A DNA stretch of 64,000 nucleotides. Origin: Cupriavidus numazuensis (GTDB lineage Bacteria; Pseudomonadota; Gammaproteobacteria; Burkholderiales; Burkholderiaceae). Positions within the stretch are counted from its first letter, which is position 1. Every line of letters begins with the position of its first letter. The notes below the pieces were generated by a model that did not search any database, was not told the origin of the DNA, and was given only the letters and a program-made list of their open reading frames with translations. This document shows, in pieces, positions 1 through 10,032 of this stretch. The stretch covers positions 62,001 through 126,000 of the forward strand of contig NZ_CAJPVI010000006.1 in assembly GCF_905397435.1 (NCBI RefSeq), read 5' to 3'. A program made the position numbers and the translations under genes.

Positions 1-112
1 TGGGCCATAAGCAAGCAGGTGGGAAGGTCTTTGTCGCCAGACATTCGAAACGGGTCTGGATTGTACCTTGCCTTGTTTGCGTCCCGCGACGCCTGTCACT
101 TCCTGAAACGCT
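1..112. other. Window-edge sequence without a recognised gene
   Basis: I see no complete reading frame, RNA gene or clear terminator in this short left edge. It lies downstream of the minus-strand DMT transporter gene. It may hold the end of a neighbouring unit lying outside the window. Confidence 0.4.
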
Positions 113-1021
113 TCAGGTGATGTCACGCAATGCCCGGCGCGCAATCGGCCCCGGCCAGCTCGCCAGCACGATGCCGCCCAGCACGCACGCCAGTGCCACC
201 GCATGAGGCCAGCCCGGTGTCTCGCCAAGGAAGACGATGCCGTAGGCGGCCGCCGCCACCGGCAGCACCGAGGTGAATACGCCCGCGAGTTGTGCAGGCA
301 CATGCCGGATGCCCTTCATCCAGAGCCAGAACGAGAACACGCTGGCGGACAGCGCGTACCACAACAGCATGAGCCAGGTTTGCGTGGGCACCGTGGAAGG
401 ATCGAAACCAAGCAGCGGGATCAGGCCCAGCGGCAGCATCAGCAGGCCGCCGATCAGGTGCGTGTAGGCGCAGATCTCGATGGCCGCGAGCGTTTGCGTG
501 AGGCGGCGCGACAGGATTACGTAGATCGATTCGCAGACCACGGCCCCAAGGATCATCAGGTTGCCGAGCAGCGCCTGGCCGCCGCCACCGCTGCCGTGCG
601 ATCCGCCGCGCGCGATATTCAGCACCGCGACGCCGGCCACGGCCAGCAGCACCGAACCAATCGTGCGGCGCGACAGCCGTTCACGCAGCCACAGCCACGA
701 CAGGATGGCGACCGTGGCGGGAATGGTGCTGGTGATGACGCCCGCGGCCATTGCGCTGGTCAGCCGCACGCCATTGAGCATCAGCAATGTGAACAGGAAG
801 GTGCCGAAGAACGCCTGCAGGAACAGGTTGCGCCATTCCGCGCGCGACACCTTGCGCATGCGCGACGGCCGGTACCACGGCGACAGGCAGATGATGGCGA
901 TGACAAAGCGCAGCAGTGCGAACAGCAGCACGGGCACATGCACGATGATCGATTTGCCCAGGCCGACATTGCTGCCAACGAGCGCCATCGAGGCGATCAG
1001 GAAGAAGGGGTAGATGGACAC
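113..1021 (-). CDS. DMT-superfamily transporter, EamA family
   Basis: This is an inner-membrane protein of about 302 residues with roughly ten hydrophobic segments in two repeated halves, as in EamA/RhaT-type drug/metabolite transporters. The family usually exports amino acids or other small metabolites; the substrate cannot be read from the sequence. I chose the GTG start at 1021 because a GAGG ribosome-binding site lies eight bases before it and the resulting length fits the family. An ATG at 1141 would add 40 basic, non-membrane residues. It is divergent from acs, with about 300 bp between them. Confidence 0.8.
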   Translation of the reverse strand: MSIYPFFLIASMALVGSNVGLGKSIIVHVPVLLFALLRFVIAIICLSPWYRPSRMRKVSRAEWRNLFLQAFFGTFLFTLLMLNGVRLTSAMAAGVITSTIPATVAILSWLWLRERLSRRTIGSVLLAVAGVAVLNIARGGSHGSGGGGQALLGNLMILGAVVCESIYVILSRRLTQTLAAIEICAYTHLIGGLLMLPLGLIPLLGFDPSTVPTQTWLMLLWYALSASVFSFWLWMKGIRHVPAQLAGVFTSVLPVAAAAYGIVFLGETPGWPHAVALACVLGGIVLASWPGPIARRALRDIT

Positions 1022-1326
1022 GGATACTGCCTCGGGAGTATGCACGCAGCCGGTTTTGCGGGCCGGGTGCGGGCGCTTCGTAAACGCCGGCATTGGAAGC
1101 GCCGTGGGCGCATGGGCAGCCGAATATCGGGCCCGCGGCATTATAGCTGTGCTAGCCTAATGAAGAAGGCTGCACATTCCTTGCGCCGCGCCCCATTCAT
1201 GCGGGTTTGTTGCTTTGCAGCAAGAACCCGGCATGCTTTTGCCGCGCAAGGGAGCGTCAGGTTTAAGTAAGCCGCCGGGCGTACTTTGCAGCCAAGCCGT
1301 TCAGTCAAATACCAGGAGACCCGCCT
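1022..1326. promoter_or_regulatory. Divergent intergenic region between DMT gene and acs, with leader hairpin
   Basis: This gene-free stretch of about 305 bp must hold the promoters of both flanking genes. At 1202-1230 there is an interrupted hairpin: CGGGTT pairs with AACCCG, and inside it TTGCT pairs with AGCAA around a TTGC loop. It has no T-run, so it looks more like a leader structure or operator than a terminator. An AGGAG ribosome-binding site lies just before the acs ATG. I could not name a convincing -35/-10 pair. Confidence 0.45.
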
Positions 1327-3309
<1,983 letters not shown>

Positions 3310-3340
3310 CCGGACCCTCCGGCAACGGCTTGTCCCGACA

Positions 3341-3378
3341 GAACCCGCCGCCGCGTCAATCGCGCCGGCGGGTTCTTT
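3341..3378 (+). terminator. Rho-independent terminator after acs
   Basis: GAACCCGCCG (3341-3350) pairs perfectly with CGGCGGGTTC (3366-3375) across a 15-base loop, followed by a short T-rich tract. It lies 31 bp after the acs stop codon and may let the symporter gene be expressed at a different level. Confidence 0.7.
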
Positions 3379-3412
3379 ACTCTAGATTTCCTTCACCGCC
3401 AGATCCTCGCCT

Positions 3413-5464
3413 ATGCCCGACGCCCAGTCGCGTTTCCGCCGCCGGCTGATGTTGTACTACGGCCTGTTCACGCTGGGTCTGTTCGGCTTCGTCGGCATGA
3501 TGGGGCTGCTGGAAAAGTCCAATGCCGATGCGCTGTGGCTCGGCTATGTCTTTCTCTTCGTCACCATTGCGATCTACGCCTGCATCGGGCTGATCTGCCG
3601 TACGTCCGACCTCAACGAATACTACGTCGCCGCGCGGCGCGTGCCGGCGATGTTCAATGGCATGGCGATCGCGGCGGACTGGATGAGCGCGGCATCGTTC
3701 ATCGGCCTGGCGGGCATTCTGTTCGCCTCCGGCTATGAGGGGCTGGCGTATGTGATGGGATGGACCGGCGGCTATTGCCTGGTGGCGTTCCTGCTCGCGC
3801 CATACCTGCGCAAGTACGGCGGCTACACCATTCCCGATTTTCTCGCGGCACGCTATGGCAACGGCAAGCCGGGCGGCAACCTGCCTGTCCGCGCCATTGC
3901 GGTCCTGGCGGCATCGTTGTGTTCGTTTGTCTATCTGGTCGCGCAGATCCAGGGTGTGGGCCTTGTCGTGACACGCTTCATCGGCGTCGAGTTCGCGGTC
4001 GGCATCTTCTTCGGGCTGGCCGGCATCCTGGTCTGTTCGTTCCTGGGCGGCATGCGCGCCGTCACGTGGACGCAGGTCGCGCAGTACATCATGATGATCG
4101 TCGCCTTCCTGACAACGGTTTCGATGATTGCGTGGAAGCATCATCATGAAGTGGTGCCGCAACTGAGCTACGGGCCGCTGCTTTCGCAACTGGACCAGCG
4201 CGAACGGCAGCTTGAGCGCGAGCCGGCCGAATTGGCGGTGCGCGATTTCTATCGGCAGCAGGCCATCCAGATGCAGGAGCGCATCGCCCGTCTGCCCCAG
4301 TCGTTTGCCGAAGAACGCGACGCGCTCGACGTGCGCCTGCGCGACTTGCGCGCTCGCAACGCGCCGCTGCGCGAAATCAAGGCACTGGAGCGCGAACGGA
4401 TCGAGTTCCCCGCCGACGCGGCCGCCGCGCAGCTGCAGTGGAACCAGATGCGTGAAGATGCGCTTGCGCGCAGCAAGCCTTCCACGCCATCGACGGAGCC
4501 GTATCCTTCGGCCTCCGAAAAGGAGCGAGGCAACAAGCGCCTGAATTTCGTGCTGCTGGTGTTCTGCCTGATGCTGGGAACTGCCAGTCTGCCGCATATC
4601 CTCACGCGCCTGTACACAACACCATCGGTGAAGGAAACGCGCAACTCCGTCGCGTGGGCGCTGTTTTGCATCGCCTTGCTTTACGTATCGGCCCCGACGC
4701 TGGCGGCGCTGGTCAAGTACGAATTCTTCCAGCACGTGGTCGGCACGCCTTACGCGGAACTGCCGCAGTGGGTCGTGCAGTGGCGCAAGGTCGATCCACC
4801 GGTGTTCGCGCTGCGCGACGTCAATGCCGACGGCATCGTGCAGTGGGCCGAAATCCTGCTGCAGCCCGACATGATCGTACTGGCAGCACCCGAAATTGCG
4901 GGGTTGCCTTACGTGATATCCGGGCTAATCGCCGCCGGCGCGCTGGCCGCTGCGCTCTCGACGGCGGACGGGCTGCTGCTGACTATCGCCAATGCGCTGT
5001 CGCACGACGTCTTCTATCACATGGTCGACCGCCAGGCGAGCCACCAGCGGCGTGTGACGACCGCGAAGATCGTGCTGCTCGGCGTAGCGCTGTTCGCGTC
5101 GTACGTCACATCGCTACGCCCGGGCAACATCCTGTTCCTGGTTGGCGCGGCTTTCTCGCTGGCTGCCTCAAGTTTCTTTCCGGTGCTGGTACTTGGAATC
5201 TTCTGGCGCCGTACGACGGCCGCTGGCGCGGTGGCGGGGATGGCGGCGGGCTTGGGCATTTCGGTCTACTACATCTTCGTCAACTATCCGTTCTTCACGC
5301 GGATGACGGGGATCTTTGGTGACCGGTGGTTTGGCGTGGATCCGATCGCGTCAGGTGCCTTCGGCGTTCCTGCGGGGTTCGCCGCTGCCATTCTGGTCAG
5401 TCTGGTCACACCGAGGAATGCGCCTGTCATCGACAGGCTGGTGAACTACTTGCGGAAGGGATAA
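3413..5464 (+). CDS. Sodium/solute symporter, VC_2705 type, with cytosolic helical insert
   Basis: This 683-residue polytopic membrane protein belongs to the sodium:solute symporter family related to ActP. It is longer than a typical 550-residue member. After the first block of membrane helices, residues about 250-370 form a hydrophilic, strongly charged segment rich in Arg, Glu and Leu that looks helical or coiled-coil; such inserts mark the VC_2705 subfamily. A second hydrophilic loop holds an EF-hand-like 12-mer, DVNADGIVQWAE, at residues 469-480. Its place after acs suggests acetate or a similar short carboxylate as substrate, which is inference. The ribosome-binding site is weak. Confidence 0.82.
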   Translation: MPDAQSRFRRRLMLYYGLFTLGLFGFVGMMGLLEKSNADALWLGYVFLFVTIAIYACIGLICRTSDLNEYYVAARRVPAMFNGMAIAADWMSAASFIGLAGILFASGYEGLAYVMGWTGGYCLVAFLLAPYLRKYGGYTIPDFLAARYGNGKPGGNLPVRAIAVLAASLCSFVYLVAQIQGVGLVVTRFIGVEFAVGIFFGLAGILVCSFLGGMRAVTWTQVAQYIMMIVAFLTTVSMIAWKHHHEVVPQLSYGPLLSQLDQRERQLEREPAELAVRDFYRQQAIQMQERIARLPQSFAEERDALDVRLRDLRARNAPLREIKALERERIEFPADAAAAQLQWNQMREDALARSKPSTPSTEPYPSASEKERGNKRLNFVLLVFCLMLGTASLPHILTRLYTTPSVKETRNSVAWALFCIALLYVSAPTLAALVKYEFFQHVVGTPYAELPQWVVQWRKVDPPVFALRDVNADGIVQWAEILLQPDMIVLAAPEIAGLPYVISGLIAAGALAAALSTADGLLLTIANALSHDVFYHMVDRQASHQRRVTTAKIVLLGVALFASYVTSLRPGNILFLVGAAFSLAASSFFPVLVLGIFWRRTTAAGAVAGMAAGLGISVYYIFVNYPFFTRMTGIFGDRWFGVDPIASGAFGVPAGFAAAILVSLVTPRNAPVIDRLVNYLRKG

Positions 5465-5483
5465 GGGGCGGCTCATGAAACAC

Positions 5484-5511
5484 TGGACGCGTCGCCGCGC
5501 TCTGCTATAAT
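5484..5511 (+). promoter_or_regulatory. Predicted promoter of tRNA-Ser
   Basis: A perfect -10 TATAAT (5506-5511) sits 16 bp after TGGACG (5484-5489, four of six matches to TTGACA). Transcription would begin a few bases before the tRNA 5' end at 5524. Confidence 0.6.
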
Positions 5512-5523
5512 CGCGGACTTCCC

Positions 5524-5614
5524 GGAGAGATGGATGAGTGGTTTAAGTCGCACGCCTGGAAAGCGTGTATAGGTTAATAGCCTATCGGGGGTTCGAATCC
5601 CCCTCTCTCCGCCA
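5524..5614 (+). tRNA. tRNA-Ser (anticodon GGA)
   Basis: The acceptor stem GGAGAGA (5524-5530) pairs with TCTCTCC (5604-5610) and is followed by discriminator G and an encoded CCA. The anticodon arm CACGC/GCGTG encloses the loop CTGGAAA with anticodon GGA. There is a long variable arm, as expected for serine tRNA, and a T arm with GTTCGAATC. It reads UCC and UCU codons. Confidence 0.97.
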
Positions 5615-5662
5615 GGATTCTGTAAGGCTTCGCAGGTTGGCAATCGCTAACCTCTGGCCGTA

Positions 5663-5700
5663 AAAAAGGGCTTGGGTCATTTGACCCCGGCCCTTTTTGT
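5663..5700 (+). terminator. Rho-independent terminator after tRNA-Ser
   Basis: AAAAAGGGC (5663-5671) pairs with GCCCTTTTT (5690-5698) around an inner GGGTCA/TGACCC stem, giving a strong hairpin that ends in a T-run. It lies about 50 bp after the tRNA. The remaining sequence up to 5886 holds no gene that I can support. Confidence 0.85.
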
Positions 5701-5886
5701 TTGCCTGCTGGGTGCCACACTTCTGCTTAATGATGGAAGGTGCCTTGCCATCTTGGCGCCCAAGTCGAATCCCGATGATCGGCGTTCGAAAGGCCTGCAT
5801 TATGGACGGCACTGCGAAAGCCCCGGCACGAACTGCCGGATTATATTGTTGGCCTGACACTCTCGCCGACAACCAGAAAGGCCGCT

Positions 5887-6540
5887 GTGGAAAACATTGT
5901 CATCATCGGAGCGGGCGGCCATGCCAAGTCCGTCATCGATGTGGTTGAAACGCAGCGCAAACATCACATAGTCGGACTGGTCGACACTTCGCCGCGCGAA
6001 GTGATGGGTTATCGGGTGCTCGGTGATGAGACGGCTTTGCCGATGATCGTCAGGGAATATCGGATCGATGGTGCGCTGATCGCAATCGGCGATAACAGCG
6101 TGCGTGCCCAGGTGGCCGAAAGAATCAGGGCGCTCTGCCCGGAGCTTCGGTTTCCCGCGGCCATTCATCCGGCAACCAGTATCGGCAGAGGCACCACGAT
6201 CGGCGAGGGCTCTGTCGTGATGGCCGGCGCGGTGATCAATACGTGTACGACCCTTGGCCGGCATTGCATTATCAACACCGGCGCATGCGTGGATCACGAT
6301 TGCGAGGTTGGCGACTATGCCAGTCTTGCGCCTGGCATTGTTACAGGCGGGGAATGCAAGATCGGCGCCTTTGCCGCGATTGGACTAGGTGCGAACCTGA
6401 TTCACGGCATCACCATCGGGGACGACGTGATCATCGGCGCTGGATCGTTGGTTGCGAGAGACATAGAGCCGCTGACTGTCGCCTATGGGGTGCCGGCGAA
6501 GGTTGTCCGAACACGCCGGCATGGCGAGCGATATCTCTAG
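5887..6540 (+). CDS. NeuD/PglD-type sugar O/N-acyltransferase
   Basis: The 217-residue protein has the NeuD/PglD layout. An N-terminal nucleotide-binding fold carries IVIIGAGGHAKSVIDVV at residues 4-20, and a left-handed beta-helix of hexapeptide repeats follows (about residues 95-200). A conserved His lies in the NTGACVDHDCEVG segment. Such enzymes acetylate a UDP-amino-sugar or sialic-acid-like sugar with acetyl-CoA. The start is GTG. No glycan biosynthesis genes flank it, so its sugar is unknown. It lies right after tRNA-Ser and seems lower in GC than its neighbours, which may mean it was acquired or is an island remnant. Confidence 0.8.
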   Translation: MENIVIIGAGGHAKSVIDVVETQRKHHIVGLVDTSPREVMGYRVLGDETALPMIVREYRIDGALIAIGDNSVRAQVAERIRALCPELRFPAAIHPATSIGRGTTIGEGSVVMAGAVINTCTTLGRHCIINTGACVDHDCEVGDYASLAPGIVTGGECKIGAFAAIGLGANLIHGITIGDDVIIGAGSLVARDIEPLTVAYGVPAKVVRTRRHGERYL

Positions 6541-6570
6541 GACCTGCCAGACTGCAGCCGCTTGCCGGGT

Positions 6571-6795
6571 TTAGACCTTCACGTCGAGCGCTTCCGTTTC
6601 AAACGAACTGCGTTCCACGATCTGTCCGTCCCGGCCATGTATCAGTAACTCGACTTTTGCCTGCCTGGCTCTTTCGGTGCCGGTGGCAATTGCATGCTTC
6701 TGGCAGGTAAATCGATGCTCGTGACCTGCGCCACCGTCGAGTTGCACCGCCCAACCGTTGTAGGTAGGTACGACGTGGATATTCTTGTTGGGCAT
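6571..6795 (-). CDS. DUF2188 domain protein
   Basis: This small 74-residue protein reads as one DUF2188 domain. The N-terminal strand IHVVPTYNGWAVQLDGG is followed by a helix with QAKVELLIHGRDGQIVERS, the usual pattern of this family, whose function is not known. The start at 6795 is chosen because GGGAG lies a normal distance upstream in AGGGAGACAG. The reading frame continues further upstream, but those residues do not fit the family. It is convergent with the NeuD-like gene, 30 bp apart. Confidence 0.75.
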   Translation of the reverse strand: MPNKNIHVVPTYNGWAVQLDGGAGHEHRFTCQKHAIATGTERARQAKVELLIHGRDGQIVERSSFETEALDVKV

Positions 6796-6850
6796 CTCTG
6801 TCTCCCTGGGTCGATAAAGACAGTGTCGACGGGTAAACGGTGCGCCGGTA

Positions 6851-6937
6851 TCAGGCGCCGTCCGACAGCGGGCGCCTGACCCTGTGCGGAAGCGACTCGG
6901 CCCGGCGTTCAGATACCTTATGCGCATATTGCATAAG
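6851..6937. promoter_or_regulatory. Two inverted repeats between the DUF2188 gene and the transaminase gene
   Basis: TCAGGCGCC (6851-6859) and GGCGCCTGA (6871-6879) form a perfect 9-bp inverted repeat. Closer to the transaminase, CTTATGC (6917-6923) and GCATAAG (6931-6937) form a second perfect repeat with a 7-bp spacer in an AT-rich setting. The second is a reasonable candidate operator for the gene starting at 6990. No adjacent regulator gene indicates which protein would bind. Confidence 0.45.
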
Positions 6938-6989
6938 CCGCCCCACGCGCTTGTGAAAGAATCGGACATCTCTTCAGCAAGCACTTACC

Positions 6990-7838
6990 ATGTCCGAGCC
7001 TCTCGTCTATCTCAACGGCGATCTGACCCCATTGTCCGAAGCCCGCATCCCCGTCCTGGATCGCGGTTTTATCTTTGGTGACGGTATTTACGAGGTCATC
7101 CCGATCTACAACGGCAAGCCGTTCCGGGGCGCTCAGCACCTGGCACGTCTCGCGCGTAGCCTGGCGGCCATCGGCATCCCCGATCCGCATCACGCGTCCG
7201 AATGGCAGGCGCTGATCGCGCGCGTGGTGGAGGCGAACGGGCTGTCCGACCAGATGATCTACATCCAGGTCACGCGGGGCGTGGCAGGGCGCACGCATGC
7301 GTTTCCGAAGGCAGTCACGCCGACCGTGCTGATCATGACCAATCCGATGGTGCTTCCGTCTGCGGAAGCGGTGGCGCAGGGGGTGGCGTGCGTGACGATG
7401 GAGGATCGGCGCTGGCTCAATTGCCAGATCAAGTCGACGTCGCTGCTCGGAAATGTGCTGGCCGCGCAATATGCGGCCGAGCAAAGCGTGACCGAGGCGA
7501 TCCAGTTTCGCGATGGCTGGCTCACGGAGGCCTCGGCGTCCAATGTCTGGGTGGTGCGGAGCGGCCGCGTATCGGCGCCGCCCAAGGACAACCTGATCCT
7601 TGAGGGCATCCGCTACGGGCTGATGGAAGAGTTGTGCGCCGCGCTCGATATCTCTCTGGAAGCCCGCCGCATCTCGCGCGAGGAGGTCTTCGGTGCGGAC
7701 GAGGTATTGCTGTCGTCGGCGAGCAAGGAGCTGCTGCCAGTGGTGTCCATCGATGGACAGACGATTGGAACAGGAGCGCCCGGCCCGGTCTTTCGCAAGC
7801 TCTACGACGCTTACCAGGCCGCCAAGGCCGCGCTTTGA
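6990..7838 (+). CDS. D-amino-acid transaminase (class IV PLP aminotransferase)
   Basis: The 282-residue protein is a fold-type IV PLP enzyme of the DAAT/BCAT group. The N-terminal segment YLNGDLTPLSEARIPVLDRG and the GDGIYEV motif are typical of D-alanine transaminases. The probable PLP lysine lies in NCQIKSTSLLGNVLA. It would exchange the amino group between D-amino acids (D-Ala, D-Glu) and 2-oxo acids in the cytoplasm. In many betaproteobacteria a dat gene lies next to dacC and lipB; here it does not, so this may be a second paralogue. A role with branched-chain amino acids or 4-amino-4-deoxychorismate cannot be excluded. Confidence 0.82.
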   Translation: MSEPLVYLNGDLTPLSEARIPVLDRGFIFGDGIYEVIPIYNGKPFRGAQHLARLARSLAAIGIPDPHHASEWQALIARVVEANGLSDQMIYIQVTRGVAGRTHAFPKAVTPTVLIMTNPMVLPSAEAVAQGVACVTMEDRRWLNCQIKSTSLLGNVLAAQYAAEQSVTEAIQFRDGWLTEASASNVWVVRSGRVSAPPKDNLILEGIRYGLMEELCAALDISLEARRISREEVFGADEVLLSSASKELLPVVSIDGQTIGTGAPGPVFRKLYDAYQAAKAAL

Positions 7839-7840
7839 GC

Positions 7841-7858
7841 GCACGGGCATGCCCGTGC
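7841..7858. repeat. Perfect 18-bp palindrome after the transaminase gene
   Basis: GCACGGGCATGCCCGTGC is fully self-complementary and begins two bases after the transaminase stop codon. It lacks a T-run, so it may be a weak transcript-end structure or a protein-binding site. Confidence 0.5.
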
Positions 7859-7893
7859 TAGCATGACTGCCGGACCGCTTCCGGGAGACAGCC

Positions 7894-8169
7894 ATGGCCA
7901 AGCGCGAGCGCGGCCGGCGCGCCTTGCAGGACGAGGTAAGCCGGCGGGTGCAGCAGATCGACGAAATCGGCGAGGATGGCGCGAAGATCCGCGCACCAAT
8001 GCCTGAGCCGCATCCACGCGATGCACGCGGACGGAACTGGGACATGAAGGGTTTCGGCCGGTCCACCGGCTACGAGGCGAGCATTCGCGCCGTCGTCGAC
8101 AAAGTGCGCGACGAGTTCGATTTGTCCGACTCCATCGAGAACCGCGCACCCAATCCATTCGGCGACTGA
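7894..8169 (+). CDS. Hypothetical protein, 91 residues
   Basis: I do not recognise this small, highly charged protein. It begins MAKRERGRRALQDEVSRRV, with a basic helix-prone N-terminus, has a Pro/Arg-rich middle, and ends in an acidic helix and NPFGD. There is no signal peptide or membrane segment. A GGGAGA ribosome-binding site precedes the ATG. It is about 55 bp after the transaminase gene and may share its transcript. Confidence 0.6.
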   Translation: MAKRERGRRALQDEVSRRVQQIDEIGEDGAKIRAPMPEPHPRDARGRNWDMKGFGRSTGYEASIRAVVDKVRDEFDLSDSIENRAPNPFGD

Positions 8170-8203
8170 GCCTTTCGGCATTGCCGCGATGTGTCCGGCG
8201 CGG

Positions 8204-8761
8204 CTACTCCACCGTCACCACGATGGACGCGCGCCGATTTTCGGCGCGGCCCGCGGCGGTGCGGTTGTCTGCCACTGGCCGGCTCTTGCCCATGCCGCGC
8301 ACTTCGATGTTCGTGGGTTCGAACCCGGCGGTAACCAGTACCCTGGCTACGGCTTCCGCGCGCCGCAGCGAAAGCCGCAGGTTGTATTCCGTGCTGCCCG
8401 TGTGATCGGTGTGGCCATCCACGCGCACATGGTCGATGCCGACGCCTAGCAGCACGTGGCCCAGACGCCGGATGTCCGCAATCCGATCCGGGGGGATGAT
8501 GGCTTCGTCGAAGCCAAACAGGACTTTGACCGGCCGGCCGAGTTCCCAGCCGATATCTGTCTCCGTAAACCCTTCCTGCTGGAGCACGGCCACCTGCGCC
8601 GGTGTCAGGCCCTGAGCCGGAGGGGCCGTCTTGCAGCCCGACAAAGCCAGAACCATCGCTGCCAGAGCCGCCAGCAGGGCAACCGCCGCCAGCCTGCGGA
8701 TATCCCGCGGGCCGGCATGCGGCAACTGACTTGCCGCAGCGGAACGATAGGCAGGCCTCAT
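8204..8761 (-). CDS. yfiB: YfiB-like OmpA-family lipoprotein
   Basis: This 185-residue lipoprotein has a signal segment ending in LALSGC with lipid-accepting Cys43, followed by an OmpA C-terminal peptidoglycan-binding domain (VDGHTDHTGSTEYNLRLS near residues 120-140). In the YfiBNR system of Pseudomonas and enterobacteria, YfiB sits in the outer membrane. It removes the periplasmic inhibitor YfiR and so activates the cyclase YfiN. Its ATG overlaps the yfiN stop codon (ATGA), so the two are translationally coupled. The longer upstream frame would add 19 residues inside yfiN and is less likely. Confidence 0.85.
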   Translation of the reverse strand: MRPAYRSAAASQLPHAGPRDIRRLAAVALLAALAAMVLALSGCKTAPPAQGLTPAQVAVLQQEGFTETDIGWELGRPVKVLFGFDEAIIPPDRIADIRRLGHVLLGVGIDHVRVDGHTDHTGSTEYNLRLSLRRAEAVARVLVTAGFEPTNIEVRGMGKSRPVADNRTAAGRAENRRASIVVTVE

Positions 8762-10032
8762 CGCTGGTCCCGGCTGGCCTCCAGGCGTGGCTCGGCACTC
8801 TGCCAGGTCCCGCCGCATCGGCGCTTGGCGCCGTACATGGCCGCGTCGGCCGCATGCAGCAACCCCTGGCTGCCCTGCGCATGCACCGGAAACACGGCTA
8901 TGCCAATGCTAAGCGATGCCGTAATGCATGTGCCATCGGGCAAAAGGATAGGTTCGGGAATTCGCCGCAGGATCTGTTCGGCAATCGGCACGACATCCGC
9001 CGGCGCGCGCAAGGACGTGATGAGCACGGCAAACTCGTCGCCGCCAAGGCGCGCGACCACATCGCCTTCGCGCACGCTTGCGCGGATGCGCTGAGCCAGG
9101 GCGACCAGCACCTCATCTCCGGCGGCATGGCCGAACCGGTCGTTGATGCCTTTGAAGTCGTCGCTGTCGAGATAGAGCAGGGCCGCATAGCTGGCGCTCG
9201 CCGCCGCGGCACGAACGGCAAGCTCGAGCAGTTCTTCGAACGCGGACCGGTTGACCAGGCCGGTCAGGGAATCATGGCTGGCACGGTGCGCGAGCGAGCG
9301 GTTCTCGTGCTGCAACTGGTTCTGCCAGGTTTCGAGCTCATCGAGCAGGCCGTTGAAGTCATCGCCCAGTGCATTCAGTTCCTCGATGCGGGCGGGCGGC
9401 GTGCGCTGGGCAAAGTCGCGCTCCGAACGTACGGCGTGGGCCACGCGCATCAGGTTGCGCAACGGCTCGACAATCTGCGCGAGCATACGGCTCGACATAT
9501 AGTGCGCGCTGACGGCAGTCAGCAGCAGGCAGGCCAGCAGGCCCAGCCCGCCTTGCAGCAGGAACTGCAGCAGATTGGACGGGTCGCCGGTCATGCGCAG
9601 GGTACCCACCGGTTGGGCATCGTGCAGAATCGGCTGCTCGATCACACCGGTGCTGAGCAATTCGCCAAGCGCGTACCGCAAGCCGTCACGACGTTCGTGG
9701 CCGGGACGCTGCCAGTCGGCCAGCACGCGGTTGTCGAGATCGACGACGGTCGCGCGGGAGACGTCCTCGGATGCGGCGATCACGGCCAGCGTCTCGCCGG
9801 TGGCGACCTTGTCGCGGAAGACCACGGGCGCTTCGAGCGTATAGGCGATCGACCGTGCCACGAGCCGCAGGTTGTGGTCCGCATAGACCCGCAGTGCAGC
9901 AAAGCCCAGCGCGGTCAGCGAGAGGCCCGCCGTGCAGACGGCCAGCAGTGCTACGCCAAGATGGATACGTCGCAGCGTGCTGTAGAGGGTGGGGCGTTGA
10001 CGGCCGCTGGCGGGCTTCGATCCGGGCTTCAT
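8758..10032 (-). CDS. yfiN: YfiN/TpbB-like membrane diguanylate cyclase
   Basis: This 424-residue inner-membrane protein makes c-di-GMP from two GTP. A first membrane helix (about 25-48) is followed by a periplasmic CHASE8-like sensor region. A second helix (about 160-182), a HAMP linker and a C-terminal GGDEF domain come next. The active site GGDEF is at residues 330-334. The inhibitory-site motif REGD sits five residues before it, so product inhibition is likely. It overlaps yfiR upstream and yfiB downstream by four bases each. The neighbours identify it as the catalytic member of a yfiRNB operon. Confidence 0.9.
   Translation of the reverse strand: MKPGSKPASGRQRPTLYSTLRRIHLGVALLAVCTAGLSLTALGFAALRVYADHNLRLVARSIAYTLEAPVVFRDKVATGETLAVIAASEDVSRATVVDLDNRVLADWQRPGHERRDGLRYALGELLSTGVIEQPILHDAQPVGTLRMTGDPSNLLQFLLQGGLGLLACLLLTAVSAHYMSSRMLAQIVEPLRNLMRVAHAVRSERDFAQRTPPARIEELNALGDDFNGLLDELETWQNQLQHENRSLAHRASHDSLTGLVNRSAFEELLELAVRAAAASASYAALLYLDSDDFKGINDRFGHAAGDEVLVALAQRIRASVREGDVVARLGGDEFAVLITSLRAPADVVPIAEQILRRIPEPILLPDGTCITASLSIGIAVFPVHAQGSQGLLHAADAAMYGAKRRCGGTWQSAEPRLEASRDQR

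Noticed and set aside
203-1270. Plus-strand frame opposite the DMT transporter
   Set aside because: Gln/Arg/His-rich antisense product with no membrane helices or known domain.
5582-5872. Minus-strand frame ending in REGDSNPR over the tRNA-Ser gene
   Set aside because: The EGDSNPR ending is a familiar artefact of translating the antisense of a serine tRNA.
6571-6984. Longer form of the DUF2188 gene starting at 6984
   Set aside because: The extra 63 residues do not resemble the family and would cover the inverted-repeat region; the ATG at 6795 has a good ribosome-binding site.
8315-8326. GGGTTCGAACCC, looking like a tRNA T arm or an att remnant
   Set aside because: It lies inside yfiB and encodes conserved residues of the OmpA domain; no acceptor or anticodon stems surround it.
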